Source of the DNA: Sycon ciliatum
Taxonomy: Eukaryota > Porifera > Calcarea > Leucosolenida > Sycettidae
Direction: 5' to 3'
NCBI RefSeq assembly: GCF_964019385.1
Contig: NC_088655.1
Location: forward strand, 13,628,731 to 13,692,730
DNA: 64,000 nucleotides
A program made the position numbers and the translations under genes. Of this stretch, positions 1-11,754 are shown one piece after another. The notes under the pieces are model-generated. The model was not told where the DNA came from. It was given only the letters and a program-made list of their open reading frames with translations, and did not search any database. Each line of letters starts with the position of its first letter. The stretch's first letter is position 1.

Positions 1-600
1 ATCAAACCAATGTGACCACTGACATTACAGCTGGGTCACGTTATAGAGAGGTACGTTGAAATAGGAAGGTAAGCACAAATGGTCAAAATCCGACCTTTTC
101 TCACCTTTATGCCCGTTCGCAGCTCAGAAATTGACAATGACCATTCTCATCTCGTTTTGTAGCTGGACATAGACAAGGGCAACCAGAAAAAGACCCACAT
201 TTCTCTAAAGAACTTGCCCAGGGCTTCTGAAAGCTGGATAATTACCTATCTCCAAGTTAAGGGCTTGGTACCCGTGAATCTTCACTTTGCGACTAAACTA
301 TTCACAGCAGTGCCAAATTTTCTGGGTCACTGAATTCGGGTGCCAGCACCCTACAAGCAGACCAAAAATCAAACCAATGCGACCACTCATATTACAGCTG
401 GGTCATGTTATAGAGAGGTACGTTGAAATTCAAAGGTGAGCACAAATGGTCAAAATCCGACATTTTCGCACCTTTATGCCCGTTCGCAGATCAGAAAATG
501 ACAATGACCATCCTCATCTCGTTTTGTAGCTGGACATAGACAAGGGCACCAGGAAAAACAGTCACATTTCTCTAAAGAACTCGCCCAGGGCTGCTGAAAG
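1..600 (+). repeat. Tail of an upstream superunit copy, atypical join
   Basis: The first monomer and the 5' part of the second resemble the monomer pair at 2575-3309, sharing TTTTCGCACC, CAGATCAG and GTTTTGTAG. The second monomer then ends like the one at 26812-27179, with the extra T in AAATTTAACTA and the ATATGGGTGCTAGCG end. This is a join not seen elsewhere in the window. It implies that another copy of the superunit lies to the left, truncated by recombination between these two monomer positions. Confidence 0.6.
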
Positions 601-813
601 CTGGAAAATTTAACTATCTCCAAGTTTAGGGCTTGGTATCCGTGAATCTTCATTTTGCGACTAAACTATTCACAGCAATGCTAAAATTTCACAGTCACTG
701 AATATGGGTGCTAGCGCCCTACAAGCAAACCAAAAATCAAACCAATGCGACCACTGACATTACAGCTGGGTCACGTTATAGAGAGGTACGTTGAAATAGG
801 AAGGTAAGCACAA

Positions 814-817
814 AATA
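814..817 (+). repeat. AATA insertion marker 1
   Basis: There are four extra bases before the anchor, giving CACAAAATAATGG instead of CACAAATGG. The variant occurs only six times in 174 monomers, twice per superunit copy, and so is a phase marker for the superunit. The exact inserted bases are ambiguous because of the short A/T repeat. Confidence 0.9.
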
Positions 818-1106
818 ATGGTCAAAATCCGACATTTTCTCACCTTTATGCCCGTTCGCAGCTCAGAAATTGACAATGACCATTCTCATCTCGTGTTGTA
901 GCTGGACATAGACAAGGGCACCCAGAAAAACACCCACATTTCTCTAAAGAACTTTCCCAGGGCTGCTGAAAGCTGGATAATTACCTATGTCCAAGTTTAG
1001 GGCTTGGTACCCGTGAATCTTCACTTTGCGACTAAACTATTCACAGCAGTGCCAAATTTTCTGGGTCACTAAATTCGGATGACAGCGCCCTACAAGCAGA
1101 CCAAAA

Positions 1107-1473
1107 ATCAAACCAATGCGACCACTGATATTACAGCTGGGTCATGTTATAGAGAGGTACGTTGAAATTCAAAGGTAAGCACAAATGGTAAAAATCTGAC
1201 ATTTTCTCACCTTTATGCCCGTTCGCAGCTCAGAAATTGACAATGACCATCCTCATCTTGTTGTGTAGCTGGACATAGACAAGGGCACCCAGAAAAAGAC
1301 CCACTTTTCTTTAAAGAACTTGCCCAGGGCTGCTGAAAGCTGGATAATTACCTATCTCCAAGTTAAGGGCTTGGTACCCGTGAATCTTCACTTTGCGACT
1401 AAACTATTCACAGCAGTGCCAAATTTTCGGGGTCACTGAATTCGGGTGCCAGCGCCCTACAAGCAAACCAAAA
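1107..1473 (+). repeat. Hybrid B/A monomer, copy 1
   Basis: The 5' part is type B (GATATT, CATG, ATTCAAAGGTAAG, TTGTTGTGTAG). The 3' part is type A (CACCCAGAAAAAGACCC, GGATAATT, CCAAATTTTCGGGG, GAATTCGGG). The switch lies between about 1266 and 1289. It is followed by another B-start monomer, so strict alternation breaks here. Counterparts are at 27551 and 48104. Confidence 0.8.
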
Positions 1474-1840
1474 ATCAGTCCAATGCGACCACTGATATTA
1501 CAGCTGGGTCATGTAATAGAGAGGTACGTTGAAATTCAAAGGTGAGCACAAATGGTCAAAATACGACATTTTCTCACCTTTATGCCCGTTCGCAGATCAG
1601 AAAATGACAACAACCATCCTCATCTCGTTTTGTAGCGGGACATAGACAAGGGCACCAGGAAAAACAGTCACATGTCTCTAAAGAACTCGCCCAGGGCTGC
1701 TGAAAGCTGGAAAATTACCTATCTCCAAGTTTAGGGCTTGGTACCCGTGAATCTTCATTTTGCGACTAAATTATTCACAGCAGTGCTAAAATTTCTCGGT
1801 CACTGAATGTGGGTGCCAGCGCCCTACAAGCAAACCAAAA

Positions 1841-2207
1841 ATCAAACCAATGCGACCACTGACATTACAGCTCGGTCACGTTATAGAGAGGTACGTTGAA
1901 ATAGGAAGGTAAGCACAAATGGTCAAAATCCGACATTTTCTCACCTTTATGCCCGTTCGCAGCTCAGAAATTGACAATGACCATCCTCATCTTGTTGTGT
2001 AGCTGGACATAGACAAGGCCACCAGGAAAAACAGTCACATTTCTCTAAAGAACTCGATCAGGGCTGCTGAAAGCTGGAAAATTACCTATCTCCAAGTTTA
2101 GTGCTTGGTACCCGTGAATCTTCACTTTGCGACTAAACTATTCACAGCAGTGCCAAATTTTTTGGGTCACTGAATTCGGGTGCCAGCGCCCTACAAGCAG
2201 ACCAAAA
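1841..2207 (+). repeat. Hybrid A/B/A monomer with AAGGCCACC variant
   Basis: This monomer starts as type A (GACATT, CACG, AATAGGAAGG). It becomes type B from about 1983 (CATCCTCATCTTG to AACTCGATCAGG) and returns to type A by about 2119 (CTTCACTTT, GCCAAATTTTTTGGG). Private variants AAGGCCACC and CTCGATCAGG mark its descendants at 28652, 49205 and 49939. Two switches in one monomer suggest gene conversion rather than a single crossover. Confidence 0.78.
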
Positions 2208-2574
2208 ATCAAACCAATGCGACCACTGATATTACAGCTGGGTCATGTTATAGAGAGGTACGTTGAAATTCAAAGGTAAGCACAAATGGTAAAAATCCGA
2301 CATTTTCTCACCTTTATGCCCGTTCGCAGCTCAGAAATTGACAATGACCATCCTCATCTTGTTGTGTAGCTGGACATAGACAAGGGCACCAGGAAAAACA
2401 GTCACATTTCTCTAAAGAACTCGCCCAGGGCTGCTGAAAGCTGGAAAATTACCTATCTCCAAGTTAAGGGCTTGGTACCCGTGAATCTTCATTTTGCGAC
2501 TAAACTATTCACAGCAGTGCTAAAATTTCTCGGTCACTGAATGTGGGTGCCAGCGCCCTAAAATCAGGCCAAAA

Positions 2575-2941
2575 ATCAAACCAATGCGACCACTGACATT
2601 AGAGCTGGGTCACGTTATAGAGAGGTACGTTGAAATAGGAAGGTAAGCACAAATGGTCAAAATCCGACATTTTCTCACCTTTATGCCCGTTCGCAGCTCA
2701 GAAATTGACAATGACCATTCTCATCTCGTTTTGTAGCTGGACATAGACAAGGGCACCCAGAAAAAGACCCACATTTCTCTAAAGAACTTGCCCAGGGCTG
2801 CTGAAAGCTGGATAATTACCTATCTCCAAGTTAAGGGCTTGGTACCCGTGAATCTTCACTTTGCGACTAAACTATTCACAGCAGTGCCAAATTTTCTGGG
2901 TCACTGAATTCGGGTGCCAGCGCCCTACAAGCAGACCAAAA
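2575..2941 (+). repeat. Reference type A monomer (367 bp)
   Basis: This is a representative type A monomer. Diagnostic positions in order: ACATTAGAGC near the start (most type A have ACATTACAGC), GTCACGTT, AATAGGAAGGTAAGC just before the anchor, CATTCTCATCTCG, CACCCAGAAAAAGACCC, AACTTGCCC, GGATAATT, CTTCACTTT, GCCAAATTTTCTGGG, GAATTCGGG and AGCAGACC at the end. Type A normally alternates with type B, from which it differs at about 25-30 positions, so the two are roughly 92% alike by eye. Several differences are CpG-to-TpG changes in B (CACG to CATG, CTCG to CTTG), consistent with decay of methylated CpG, although direction cannot be fixed from one window. Confidence 0.93.
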
Positions 2942-3309
2942 ATCAAACCAATGCGACCACTGATATTACAGCTGGGTCATGTTATAGAGAGGTACGTTGA
3001 AATTCAAAGGTGAGCACAAATGGTCAAAATCCGACATTTTCGCACCTTTATGCCCGTTCGCAGATCAGAAAATGACAATGACCATCCTCATCTCGTTTTG
3101 TAGCTGGACATAGACAAGGGCACCAGGAAAAACAGTCACATTTCTCTAAAGAACTCGCCCCGGGGCTGCTGAAAGCTGGAAAATTACCTATCTCCAAGTT
3201 TAGGGCTTGGTACTCGTGAATCTTCATTTTGCGACTAAACTATTCACAGCAGTGCTAAAATTTCTCGGTCACTGAATGTGGGTGCCAGCGCCCTACAAGC
3301 AAACCAAAA

Positions 3310-6249
3310 ATCAAACCAATGCGACCACTGACATTACAGCTGGGTCACGTTATAGAGAGGTACGTTGAAATAGGAAGGTAAGCACAAAATAATGGTCAAA
3401 ATCCGACATTTTCTCACCTTTATGCCCGTTCGAAGCCCAGAAATTGCCAATGACCATTCTCATCTCGTTTTGTAGCTGGACATAGACAAGGGCACCCAGA
3501 AAAAGACCCACATTTCTCTAAAGAACTTGCCCAGGGCTGCTGAAAGCTGGATAATTACCTATCTCCAAGTTTAGGGCTTGGTACCCGTGAATCTTCACTT
3601 TGCGACTAAACTATTCACAGCAGTGCCAAATTTTCTGGGTCACTAAATTCTGGTGCCAGCGCCCTACAAGCAGACCAAAAATCAAATCAATGCGACCACT
3701 GATATTACAGCTGGGTCATGTTATAGAGAGGTACGTTGAATTTCAAAGGTGAGCACAAATGGTCAAAATCCGACATTTTCTCACCTTTATGCCCCTTCGC
3801 AGCTCAGAAATTGACAATGACCATCCTCATCTTGTTGTGTAGCTGGACATAGACAAGGGCACCAGGAAAAACAGTCACATTTCTCTAAAAAAATCGCCCA
3901 GAGCTGCTGAAAGCTGGAAAATTACCTATCTCCAAGTTAAGGGCTTGGTACCCGTGAATCTTCATTTTGCGACTAAACTATTCACAGCAGTGCTAAAATT
4001 TCACAGTCACTGAATGTGGGTGCCAGCGCCCTACAAGCTAACCAAAAATCAAACCAATGCGACCACTGACATTACAGCTGGGTCACGTTATAGAGAGGTA
4101 CGTTGAAATAGGAAGGTAAGCACAAATGGTCAAAATCCGACATTTTCTCACCTTTATGCCCGTTCGCAGCTCAGAAATTGACAATGACCATTCTCATCTC
4201 CCATTGTAGCTGGATAGAGACAAGGGCACCCAGAAAAATACCCACATTTCTCTAAAGAACTTGCCCAGGGCTGTTGAAAGCTGGATAATTACCTATCTCC
4301 AAGTTTAGGGCTTGGTACCCGTGAATCTTCACTTTGCGACTAAACTATTCACAGCAGTGCCAAATTTTCTGGGTCACTGAATTCGGGTGCCAGCACCCTA
4401 CAAGCAGACCAAAAATCAGTCCAATGCGACCACTGATATTACAGCTGGGTCATGTTATAGAGAGGTACGTTGAAATTCAAAGGTGAGCACAAATGGTCAA
4501 AATCCGACATTTTCTCACCTTTATGCCCGTTCGCAGATCAGAAAATGACAATGACCATCCTCATCTCGTTTTGTAGCTGGACATAGACAAGGGCACCAGG
4601 AAAAACAGTCACATTTCTCTAAAGAACTCGCCCAGGGCTGCTGAAAGCCGGAAAATTACCTATCTCCAAGTTTAGGGCTTGGTACCCGTGAATCTTCATT
4701 TTGCGACTAAACTATTCACAGCAGTGCTAAAATTTCTCGGTCACTGAATGTGGGTGCCAGCGCCCTACAAGCAAACCAAAAATCAAACCAATGCGACCAC
4801 TGACATTACAGCTGGGTCACGTTATAGAGAGGTACGTTGAAATAGGAAGGTAAGCACAAATGGTCAAAATCCGACATTTTCTCACCTTTATGCCCGTTCG
4901 AAGCCCAGAAATTGCCAATGACCATTCTCATCTCGTTTTGTAGCTGGACATAGACAAGGGCACCCAGAAAAAGACCCACATTTCTCTAAAGAACTTGCCC
5001 AGGGCTGCTGAAAGCTGGATAATTACCTATCTCCAAGTTTAGGGCTTGGTACCCGTGAATCTTCACTTTGCGACTAAACTATTCACAGCAGTGCCAAATT
5101 TTCTGGGTCACTGAATTTGGGTGCCAGCGCCCTACAAGCAGACCAAAAATCAAACCAATGCGACCACTGATATTACAGCTGGGTCATGTTATAGAGAGGT
5201 ACGTTGAAATTCAAAGGTGAGCACAAATGGTCAAAATCCGACATTTTCTCACCTTTATGCCCGTTCGCAGATCAGAAAATGACAATGACCATCCTCATCT
5301 CGTTGTGTAGCTGGACATAGAAAAGGGCACCAGGAAAAACAGTCACATTTCTCTAAAGAACTCGCCCAGGGCTGCTGAAAGCTGGAAAATTACCTATCTC
5401 CAAGTTTAGGGCTTGGTACCCGTGAATCTTCACTTTGCGACTAAACTATTCACAGCAGTGCTAAAATTTGACAGTCACTGAATGTGGGTGCTAGCGCCCT
5501 ACAAGCAAACCAAAAATCAAACCAATACGACCACTGACATTACAGCTGGGTCACGTTATAGAAAGGTACGTTGAAATAAGAAGGTAAGCACAAATGGTCA
5601 AAATCCGACATTTTCTCAACTTTATGCCCGTTCGCAGCTCAGAAATTGACAATGACCATTCTCATCTCCCTTTGTAGGTGGACATAGACAAGCGCACCCA
5701 GAAAAATACCCACATTTCTCTAAAGAACTTGCCCAGGGCTGTTGAAAGCTGGATAATTACCTATCTCCAAGTTTAGGGCTTGGTACCCGTGAATCTTCAC
5801 TTTGCGACTAAACTATTCACAGCAGTGCCAAATTTTCTGGGTCACTGAATTCGGGTGCCAGCGCCCAACAAGCAGACCAAAATTCAAACCAATGCGACCA
5901 CTAATATTACAGCTGGGTCATGTTATAGAGAGGTACGTTGAAATTCAAAGGTGAGCACAAATGGTCAAAATCCGACATTTTCTCACCTTTATGCCCGTTC
6001 GCAGCTCAGAAATTGACAATGACTATCCTCATCTTGTTGTGTAGCTGGAAATAGACAAGGGCACCAGGAAAAACAGTCACATTACTATAAAGAACTCGCC
6101 CAGGGCTGCTGAAAGCTGGAAAATTCCCTATCTCCAAGTTAAGGTCTTGGCACCCGTGAATCTTCATTTTGCGACTAAACTATTCACAGCAGTGCTAAAA
6201 TTTCTCGGTCACTGAATGTGGGTGCCAGCGCCCTACAAGCAAACCAAAA
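3310..6249 (+). repeat. Eight alternating A/B monomers, copy 1
   Basis: Four A-B dimers. Type A subtypes appear in the order CGAAGCCC, CTCCCATTGTAG with GGATAGAG, CGAAGCCC, and CTCCCTTTGTAGGTGG. Type B subtypes appear in the order CCCTTCGC with AAAAAAATCGCCC, AAAGCCGG, GTTGTGTAG with GACATAGAAAAGG, and GGAAATAG with TTACTATAAAG. The same order is found at 30121-33060 and 51408-54347. Confidence 0.85.
3388..3391 (+). repeat. AATA insertion marker 2
   Basis: This is the same 4-bp insertion as at 814, here in a type A monomer of the CGAAGCCC subtype. It lies 2574 bp from marker 1, which is seven monomers plus 5 bp of indels. Confidence 0.9.
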
Positions 6250-8818
6250 ATCAAACCAATGCGACCACTGACATTACAGCTGGGTCACGTTATAGAGAGG
6301 TAAGTTGAAATAGGAAGGTAAGCACAAATGGTCAAAATCCGACATTTTCTCACCTTTATGCCCGTTCGTAGCCCAGAAATTGCCAATGACCATTCTCATC
6401 TCGTTTTGTAGCTGGACATAGACAAGGGCACCCAGAAAAAGACCCACATTTCTCTAAAGAACTTGCCCAGGGCTGCTGAAAGCTGGATAATTACCTATCT
6501 CCAAGTTTAGGGCTTGGTACCCGTGAATCTTCACTTTGCGACTAAACTATTCACAGCAGTGCCAAATTTTCTGGGTCACTGAATTCGGGTGCCAGCGCCC
6601 AACAAGCAGACCAAAATTCAAACCAATGCGACCACTGATATTACAGCTGGGTCATGTTATAGAGAGGTACGTTGAAATTCAAAGGTGAGCACAAATGGTC
6701 AAAATCCGACATTTTCTCACCTTTATGCCCGTTCGCAGCTCAGAAATTGACAATGACCATTCTCATCTCCCTTTGTAGGTGGACATAGACAAGGGCACCC
6801 AGAAAAATACCCACATTTCTCTAAAGAACTTGCCCAGAGCTGTTGAAAGCTGGATAATTACCTATCTCCAAGTTTAGGGCTTGGTACCCGTGAATCTTCA
6901 CTTTGCGACTAAACTATTCACAGCAGTGCCAAATTTTCTGGGTCACTGAATTCGGGTGCCAGCGCCCAACAAGCAGACCAAAATTCAAACCAATGCGACC
7001 ACTGATATTACAGCTGGGTCATGTTATAGAGAGGTACGTTGAAATTCAAAGGTGAGCACAAATGGTCAAAATCCGACATTTTCTCACCTTTATGCCCGTT
7101 CGCAGCTCAGAAATTGACAATGACTATCCTCATCTTGTTGTGTAGCTGGAAATAGACAAGGGCACCAGGAAAAACAGTCACATTTCTATAAAGAACTCGC
7201 CCAGGGCTGCTGAAAGCTGGAAAATTACCTATCTCCAAGTTAAGGTCTTGGCACCCGTGAATCTTCATTTTGCGACTAAACTATTCACAGCAGTGCTAAA
7301 ATTTCTCGGTCACTGAATGTGGGTGCCAGCGCCCTACAAGCAAACCAAAAATCAAACCAATGCGACCACTGACATTACAGCTGGGTCACGTTATAGAGAG
7401 GTAAGTTGAAATAGGAAGGTAAGCACAAATGGTCAAAATCCGACATTTTCTCACCTTTATGCCCGTTCGTAGCCCAGAAATTGCCAATGACCATTCTCAT
7501 CTCGTTTTGTAGCTGGACATAGACAAGGGCACCCAGAAAAAGACCCACATTTCTCTAAAGAACTTGCCCAGGGCTGCTGAAAGCTGGATAATTACCTATC
7601 TCCAAGTTTAGGGCTTGGTACCCGTGAATCTTCACTTTGCGACTAAACTATTCACAGCAGTGCCAAATTTTCTGGGTCACTGAATTTGGGTGCCAGCGCC
7701 CTACAAGCAGACCAAAAATCAAACCAATGCGACCACTGATATTACAGCTGGGTCATGTTATAGAGAGGTACGTTGAAATTCAAAGGTGAGCACAAATGGT
7801 CAAAATCCGACATTTTCTCACCTTTATGCCCGTTCGCAGCTCAGAAATTGACAATGACCATCCTCATCTTGTTGTGTAGCTGGAAATAGACAAGGGCACC
7901 AGGAAAAACAGTCACATTTCTATAAAGAACTCGCCCAGGGCTGCTGAAAGCTGGAAAATTATCTATCTCCAAGTTAAGGTCTTGGCACCCGTGAATCTTC
8001 ATTTTGCGACTAAACTATTCACAGCAGTGCTAAAATTTCTCGGTCACTGAATGTGGGTGCCAGCGCCCTACAAGCAAACCAAAAATCAAACCAATGCGAC
8101 CACTGACATTACAGCTGGGTCACGTTATAGAGAGGTACGTTGAAATAGGAAGGTAAGCACAAATGGTCAAAATCCGACATTTTCTCACCTTTATGCCCGT
8201 TCGCGGCTCAGAAATTGACAATGACCATTCTCATCTCGTTTCGTAGCTGGATAGAGACAAGGGCACCCAGAAAAATACCCACATTTCTCTAAAGAACTTG
8301 CCCAGGGCTGTTGAAAGCTGGATAATTACCTATCTCCAAGTTTAGGGCTTGGTACCCGTGAATCTTCACTTTGCGACTAAACTATTCACAGCAGTGCCAC
8401 ATTTTCTGGGTCACTGAATTCGGGTGCCAGCGCCCTACAAGCAGACCAAAAATCAGTCCAATGCGACCACTGATATTACAGCTGGGTCATGTTATAGAGA
8501 GGTACGTTGAAATTCAAAGGTGAGCACAAATGGTCAAAATCCGACATTTTCTCGCCTTTATGCCCGTTCGCAGATCAGAAAATGACAATGACCATCCTCA
8601 TCTCGTTTTGTAGCTGGACATAGACAAGGGCACCAGGAAAAACAGTCACATTTCTCTAAAGAACTCGCCCAGGGCTGCTGAAAGCCGGAAAATTACCTAT
8701 CTCCAAGTTTAGGGCTTGGTACCCGTGAATCTTCATTTTGCGACTAAACTATTCACAGCAGTGCTAAAATTTCTCGGTCACTGAATGTGGGTGCCAGCGC
8801 CCTACAAGCAAACCAAAA
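6250..8818 (+). repeat. Seven monomers with a rearranged start, copy 1
   Basis: Two type A monomers of the CGTAGCCC subtype (6250, 7351) and two of the GGAAATAG type B subtype (6984, 7718) lie close together, separated by a B/A hybrid at 6617. Copies 2 and 3 have a different arrangement in the first part, with a net three more monomers (33061-34895 and 54348-56182). Copy 1 is therefore the odd one out and has probably lost 1101 bp. The block ends with the CGCGGCTCAG type A monomer and the AAAGCCGG type B monomer. Confidence 0.75.
6617..6983 (+). repeat. Hybrid B/A monomer at a contraction junction, copy 1
   Basis: The 5' end is type B (GATATT, CATG, ATTCAAAGGTGAG). From about 6758 it is type A of the CTCCCTTTGTAGGTGG subtype, with the private CCCAGAGCTGTTG also seen in the type A monomers at 34529 and 55816. 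The hybrid is followed directly by another type B monomer. It marks where copy 1 is three monomers shorter than the other copies. Confidence 0.75.
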
Positions 8819-11754
8819 ATCAAACCAATGCGACCACTGACATTACAGCTGGGTCACGTTATAGAGAGGTACGTTGAAATAGGAAGGTAAGCACAAATGG
8901 TCAAAATCCGACATTTTCTCACCTTTATGCCCGTTCGAAGCCCAGAAATTGCCAATGACCATTCTCATCTCGTTTTGTAGCTGGACATAGACAAGGGCAC
9001 CCAGAAAAAGACCCACATTTCTCTAAAGAACTTGCCCAGGGCTGCTGAAAGCTGGATAATTACCTATCTCCAAGTTTAGGGCTTGGTACCCGTGAATCTT
9101 CACTTTGCGACTAAACTATTCACAGCAGTGCCAAATTTTCTGGGTCACTGAATTTGGGTGCCAGCGCCCTACAAGCAGACCAAAAATCAAACCAATGCGA
9201 CCACTGATATTACAGCTGGGTCATGTTATAGAGAGGTACGTTGAAATTCAAAGGTGAGCACAAATGGTCAAAATCCGACATTTTCTCACCTTTATGCCCG
9301 TTCGCAGATCAGAAAATGACAATGACCATCCTCATCTCGTTGTGTAGCTGGACATAGACAAGGGCACCAGGAAAAACAGTCACATTTCTATAAAGAACTC
9401 GCCCAGGGCTGCTGAAAGCTGGAAAATTACCTATCTCCAAGTTTAGGGCTTGGTACCCGTGAATCTTCACTTTGCGACTAAACTATTCACAGCAGTGCTA
9501 AAATTTCACAGTCACTGAATGTGGGTGCTAGCGCCCTACAAGCAAACCAAAAATCAAACCAATACGACCACTGACATTACAGCTGGGTCACGTTATAGAA
9601 AGGTACGTTGAAATAAGAAGGTAAGCACAAATGGTCAAAATCCGACATTTTCTCACCTTTATGCCCGTTCGCAGCTCAGAAATTGACAATGACCATTCTC
9701 ATCTCCCTTTGTAGGTGGACATAGACAAGGGCACCCAGAAAAATACCCACATTTCTCTAAAGAACTTGCCCAGGGCTGTTGAAAGCTGGATAATTACCTA
9801 TCTCCAAGTTTAGGGCTTGGTACCCGTGAATCTTCACTTTGCGACTAAACTATTCACAGCAGTGCCAAATTTTCTGGGTCACTGAATTCGGGTGCCAGCG
9901 CCCAACAAGCAGACCAAAAATCAAACCAATGCGACCACTGATATTACAGCTGGGTCATGTTATAGAGAGGTACGTTGAAATTCAAAGGTGAGCACAAATG
10001 GTCAAAATCCGACATTTTCTCACCTTTATGCCCGTTCGCAGCTCAGAAATTGACAATGACCATCCTCATCTTGTTGTGTAGCTGGAAATAGACAAGGGCA
10101 CCAGGAAAAACAGTCACATTTCTATAAAGAACTCGCCCAGGGCTGCTGAAAGCTGGAAAATTACCTATCTCCAAGTTAAGGTCTTGGCACCCGTGAATCT
10201 TCATTTTGCGACTAAACTATTCACAGCAGTGCTAAAATTTCTCGGTCACTGAATGTGGGTGCCAGCGCCCTACAAGCAAACCAAAAATCAAACCAATGCG
10301 ACCACTGACATTACAGCTGGGTCACGTTATAGAGAGGTACGTTGAAATAGGAAGGTAAGCACAAATGGTCAAAATCCGACATTTTCTCACCTTTATGCCC
10401 GTTCGCGGCTCAAAAATTGACAATGACCATTCTCATCTCGTTTCGTAGCTGGACATAGACAAGGGCACCAAGAAAAAGACCCACATTTCTCTAAAGAACT
10501 TGCCCAGGGCTGCTGAAAGCTGGATAATTACCTATCTCCAAGTTTAGGGCTTGGTACCCGTGAATCTTCACTTTGCGACTAAACTATTCACAGCAGTGCC
10601 AAATTTTCTGGGTCACTAAATTCTGGTGCCAGCGCCCTACAAGCAGACCAAAAATCAAATCAATGCGACCACTGATATTACAGCTGGGTCATGTTATAGA
10701 GAGGTACGTTGAAATTCAAAGGTGAGCACAAATGGTCAAAATCCGACATTTTCTCACCTTTATGCCCCTTCGCAGCTCAGAAATTGACAATGACCATCCT
10801 CATCTTGTTGTGTAGCTGGACATAGACAAGGGCACCAGGAAAAACAGTCACATTTCTCTAAAAAAATCGCCCAGAGCTGCTGAAAGCTGGAAAATTACCT
10901 ATCTCCAAGTTAAGGGCTTGGTACCCGTGAATCTTCATTTTGCGACTAAACTATTCACAGCAGTGCTAAAATTTCACAGTCACTGAATGTGGGTGCCAGC
11001 GCCCTACAAGCAAACCAAAAATCAAACCAATGCGACCACTGACATTACAGCTGGGTCACGTTATAGAGAGGTACGTTGAAATAGGAAGGTAAGCACAAAT
11101 GGTCAAAATCCGACATTTTCTCACCTTTATGCCCGTTCGCAGCTCAGAAATTGACAATGACCATTCTCATCTCCCTTTGTAGCTGGATAGAGACAAGGGC
11201 ACCCAGAAAAATACCCACATTTCTCTAAAGAACTTGCCCAGGGCTGTTGAAAGCTGGATAATTACCTATCTCCAAGTTTAGGGCTTGGTACCCGTGAATC
11301 TTCACTTTGCGACTAAACTATTCACAGCAGTGCCAAATTTTCTGGGTCACTGAATTCGGGTGCCAGCGCCCTACAAGCAGACCAAAAATCAGTCCAATGC
11401 GACCACTGATATTACAGCTGGGTCATGTTATAGAGAGGTACGTTGAAATTCAAAGGTGAGCACAAATGGTCAAAATCCGACATTTTCTCGCCTTTATGCC
11501 CGTTCGCAGATCAGAAAATGACAATGACCATCCTCATCTCGTTTTGTAGCTGGACATAGACAAGGGCACCAGGAAAAACAGTCACATTTCTCTAAAGAAC
11601 TCGCCCAGGGCTGCTGAAAGCCGGAAAATTACCTATCTCCAAGTTTAGGGCTTGGTACCCGTGAATCTTCATTTTGCGACTAAACTATTCACAGCAGTGC
11701 TAAAATTTCTCGGTCACTGAATGTGGGTGCCAGCGCCCTACAAGCAAACCAAAA
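8819..11754 (+). repeat. Eight-monomer higher-order unit (2,936 bp)
   Basis: This is the complete 8-mer of alternating A and B. Type A subtypes in order are CGAAGCCC; CTCCCTTTGTAGGTGG with TAAGAAGG; CGCGGCTCAAAAATTG with TCACTAAATTCTGG; and CTCCCTTTGTAG with GGATAGAG. Type B subtypes in order are CAGATCAG with TTCTATAAAG; GGAAATAG with TTAAGGTCTTGGC; CCCTTCGC with AAAAAAATCGCCC; and CTCGCC with AAAGCCGG. The 8-mer reappears at 59853-62788 in copy 3 and is the parent of the 7-mers that follow. Confidence 0.88.

Larger units (their letters stand above)
736..3309 (+). repeat. Seven-monomer block between AATA markers, copy 1
   Basis: The block runs from one AATA-marked type A monomer (736) to just before the next (3310) and holds seven monomers. 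The order is A, B/A hybrid, B, A/B/A hybrid, B, A, B. The last monomer has an extra base in GCCCCGGGGCTG. The corresponding blocks have eight monomers in copy 2 (27180-30120) and ten in copy 3 (47733-51407), so this segment differs in all three copies. Confidence 0.85.

Noticed and set aside
2632-2648. CENP-B box in type A monomers (GTACGTTGAAATAGGAA)
   Set aside because: It matches 11 of 17 box positions and 6 of the 9 core positions. For a 367-bp monomer read on both strands several such 6-of-9 matches are expected by chance, and the GGG half is broken. It is a suggestive resemblance only.
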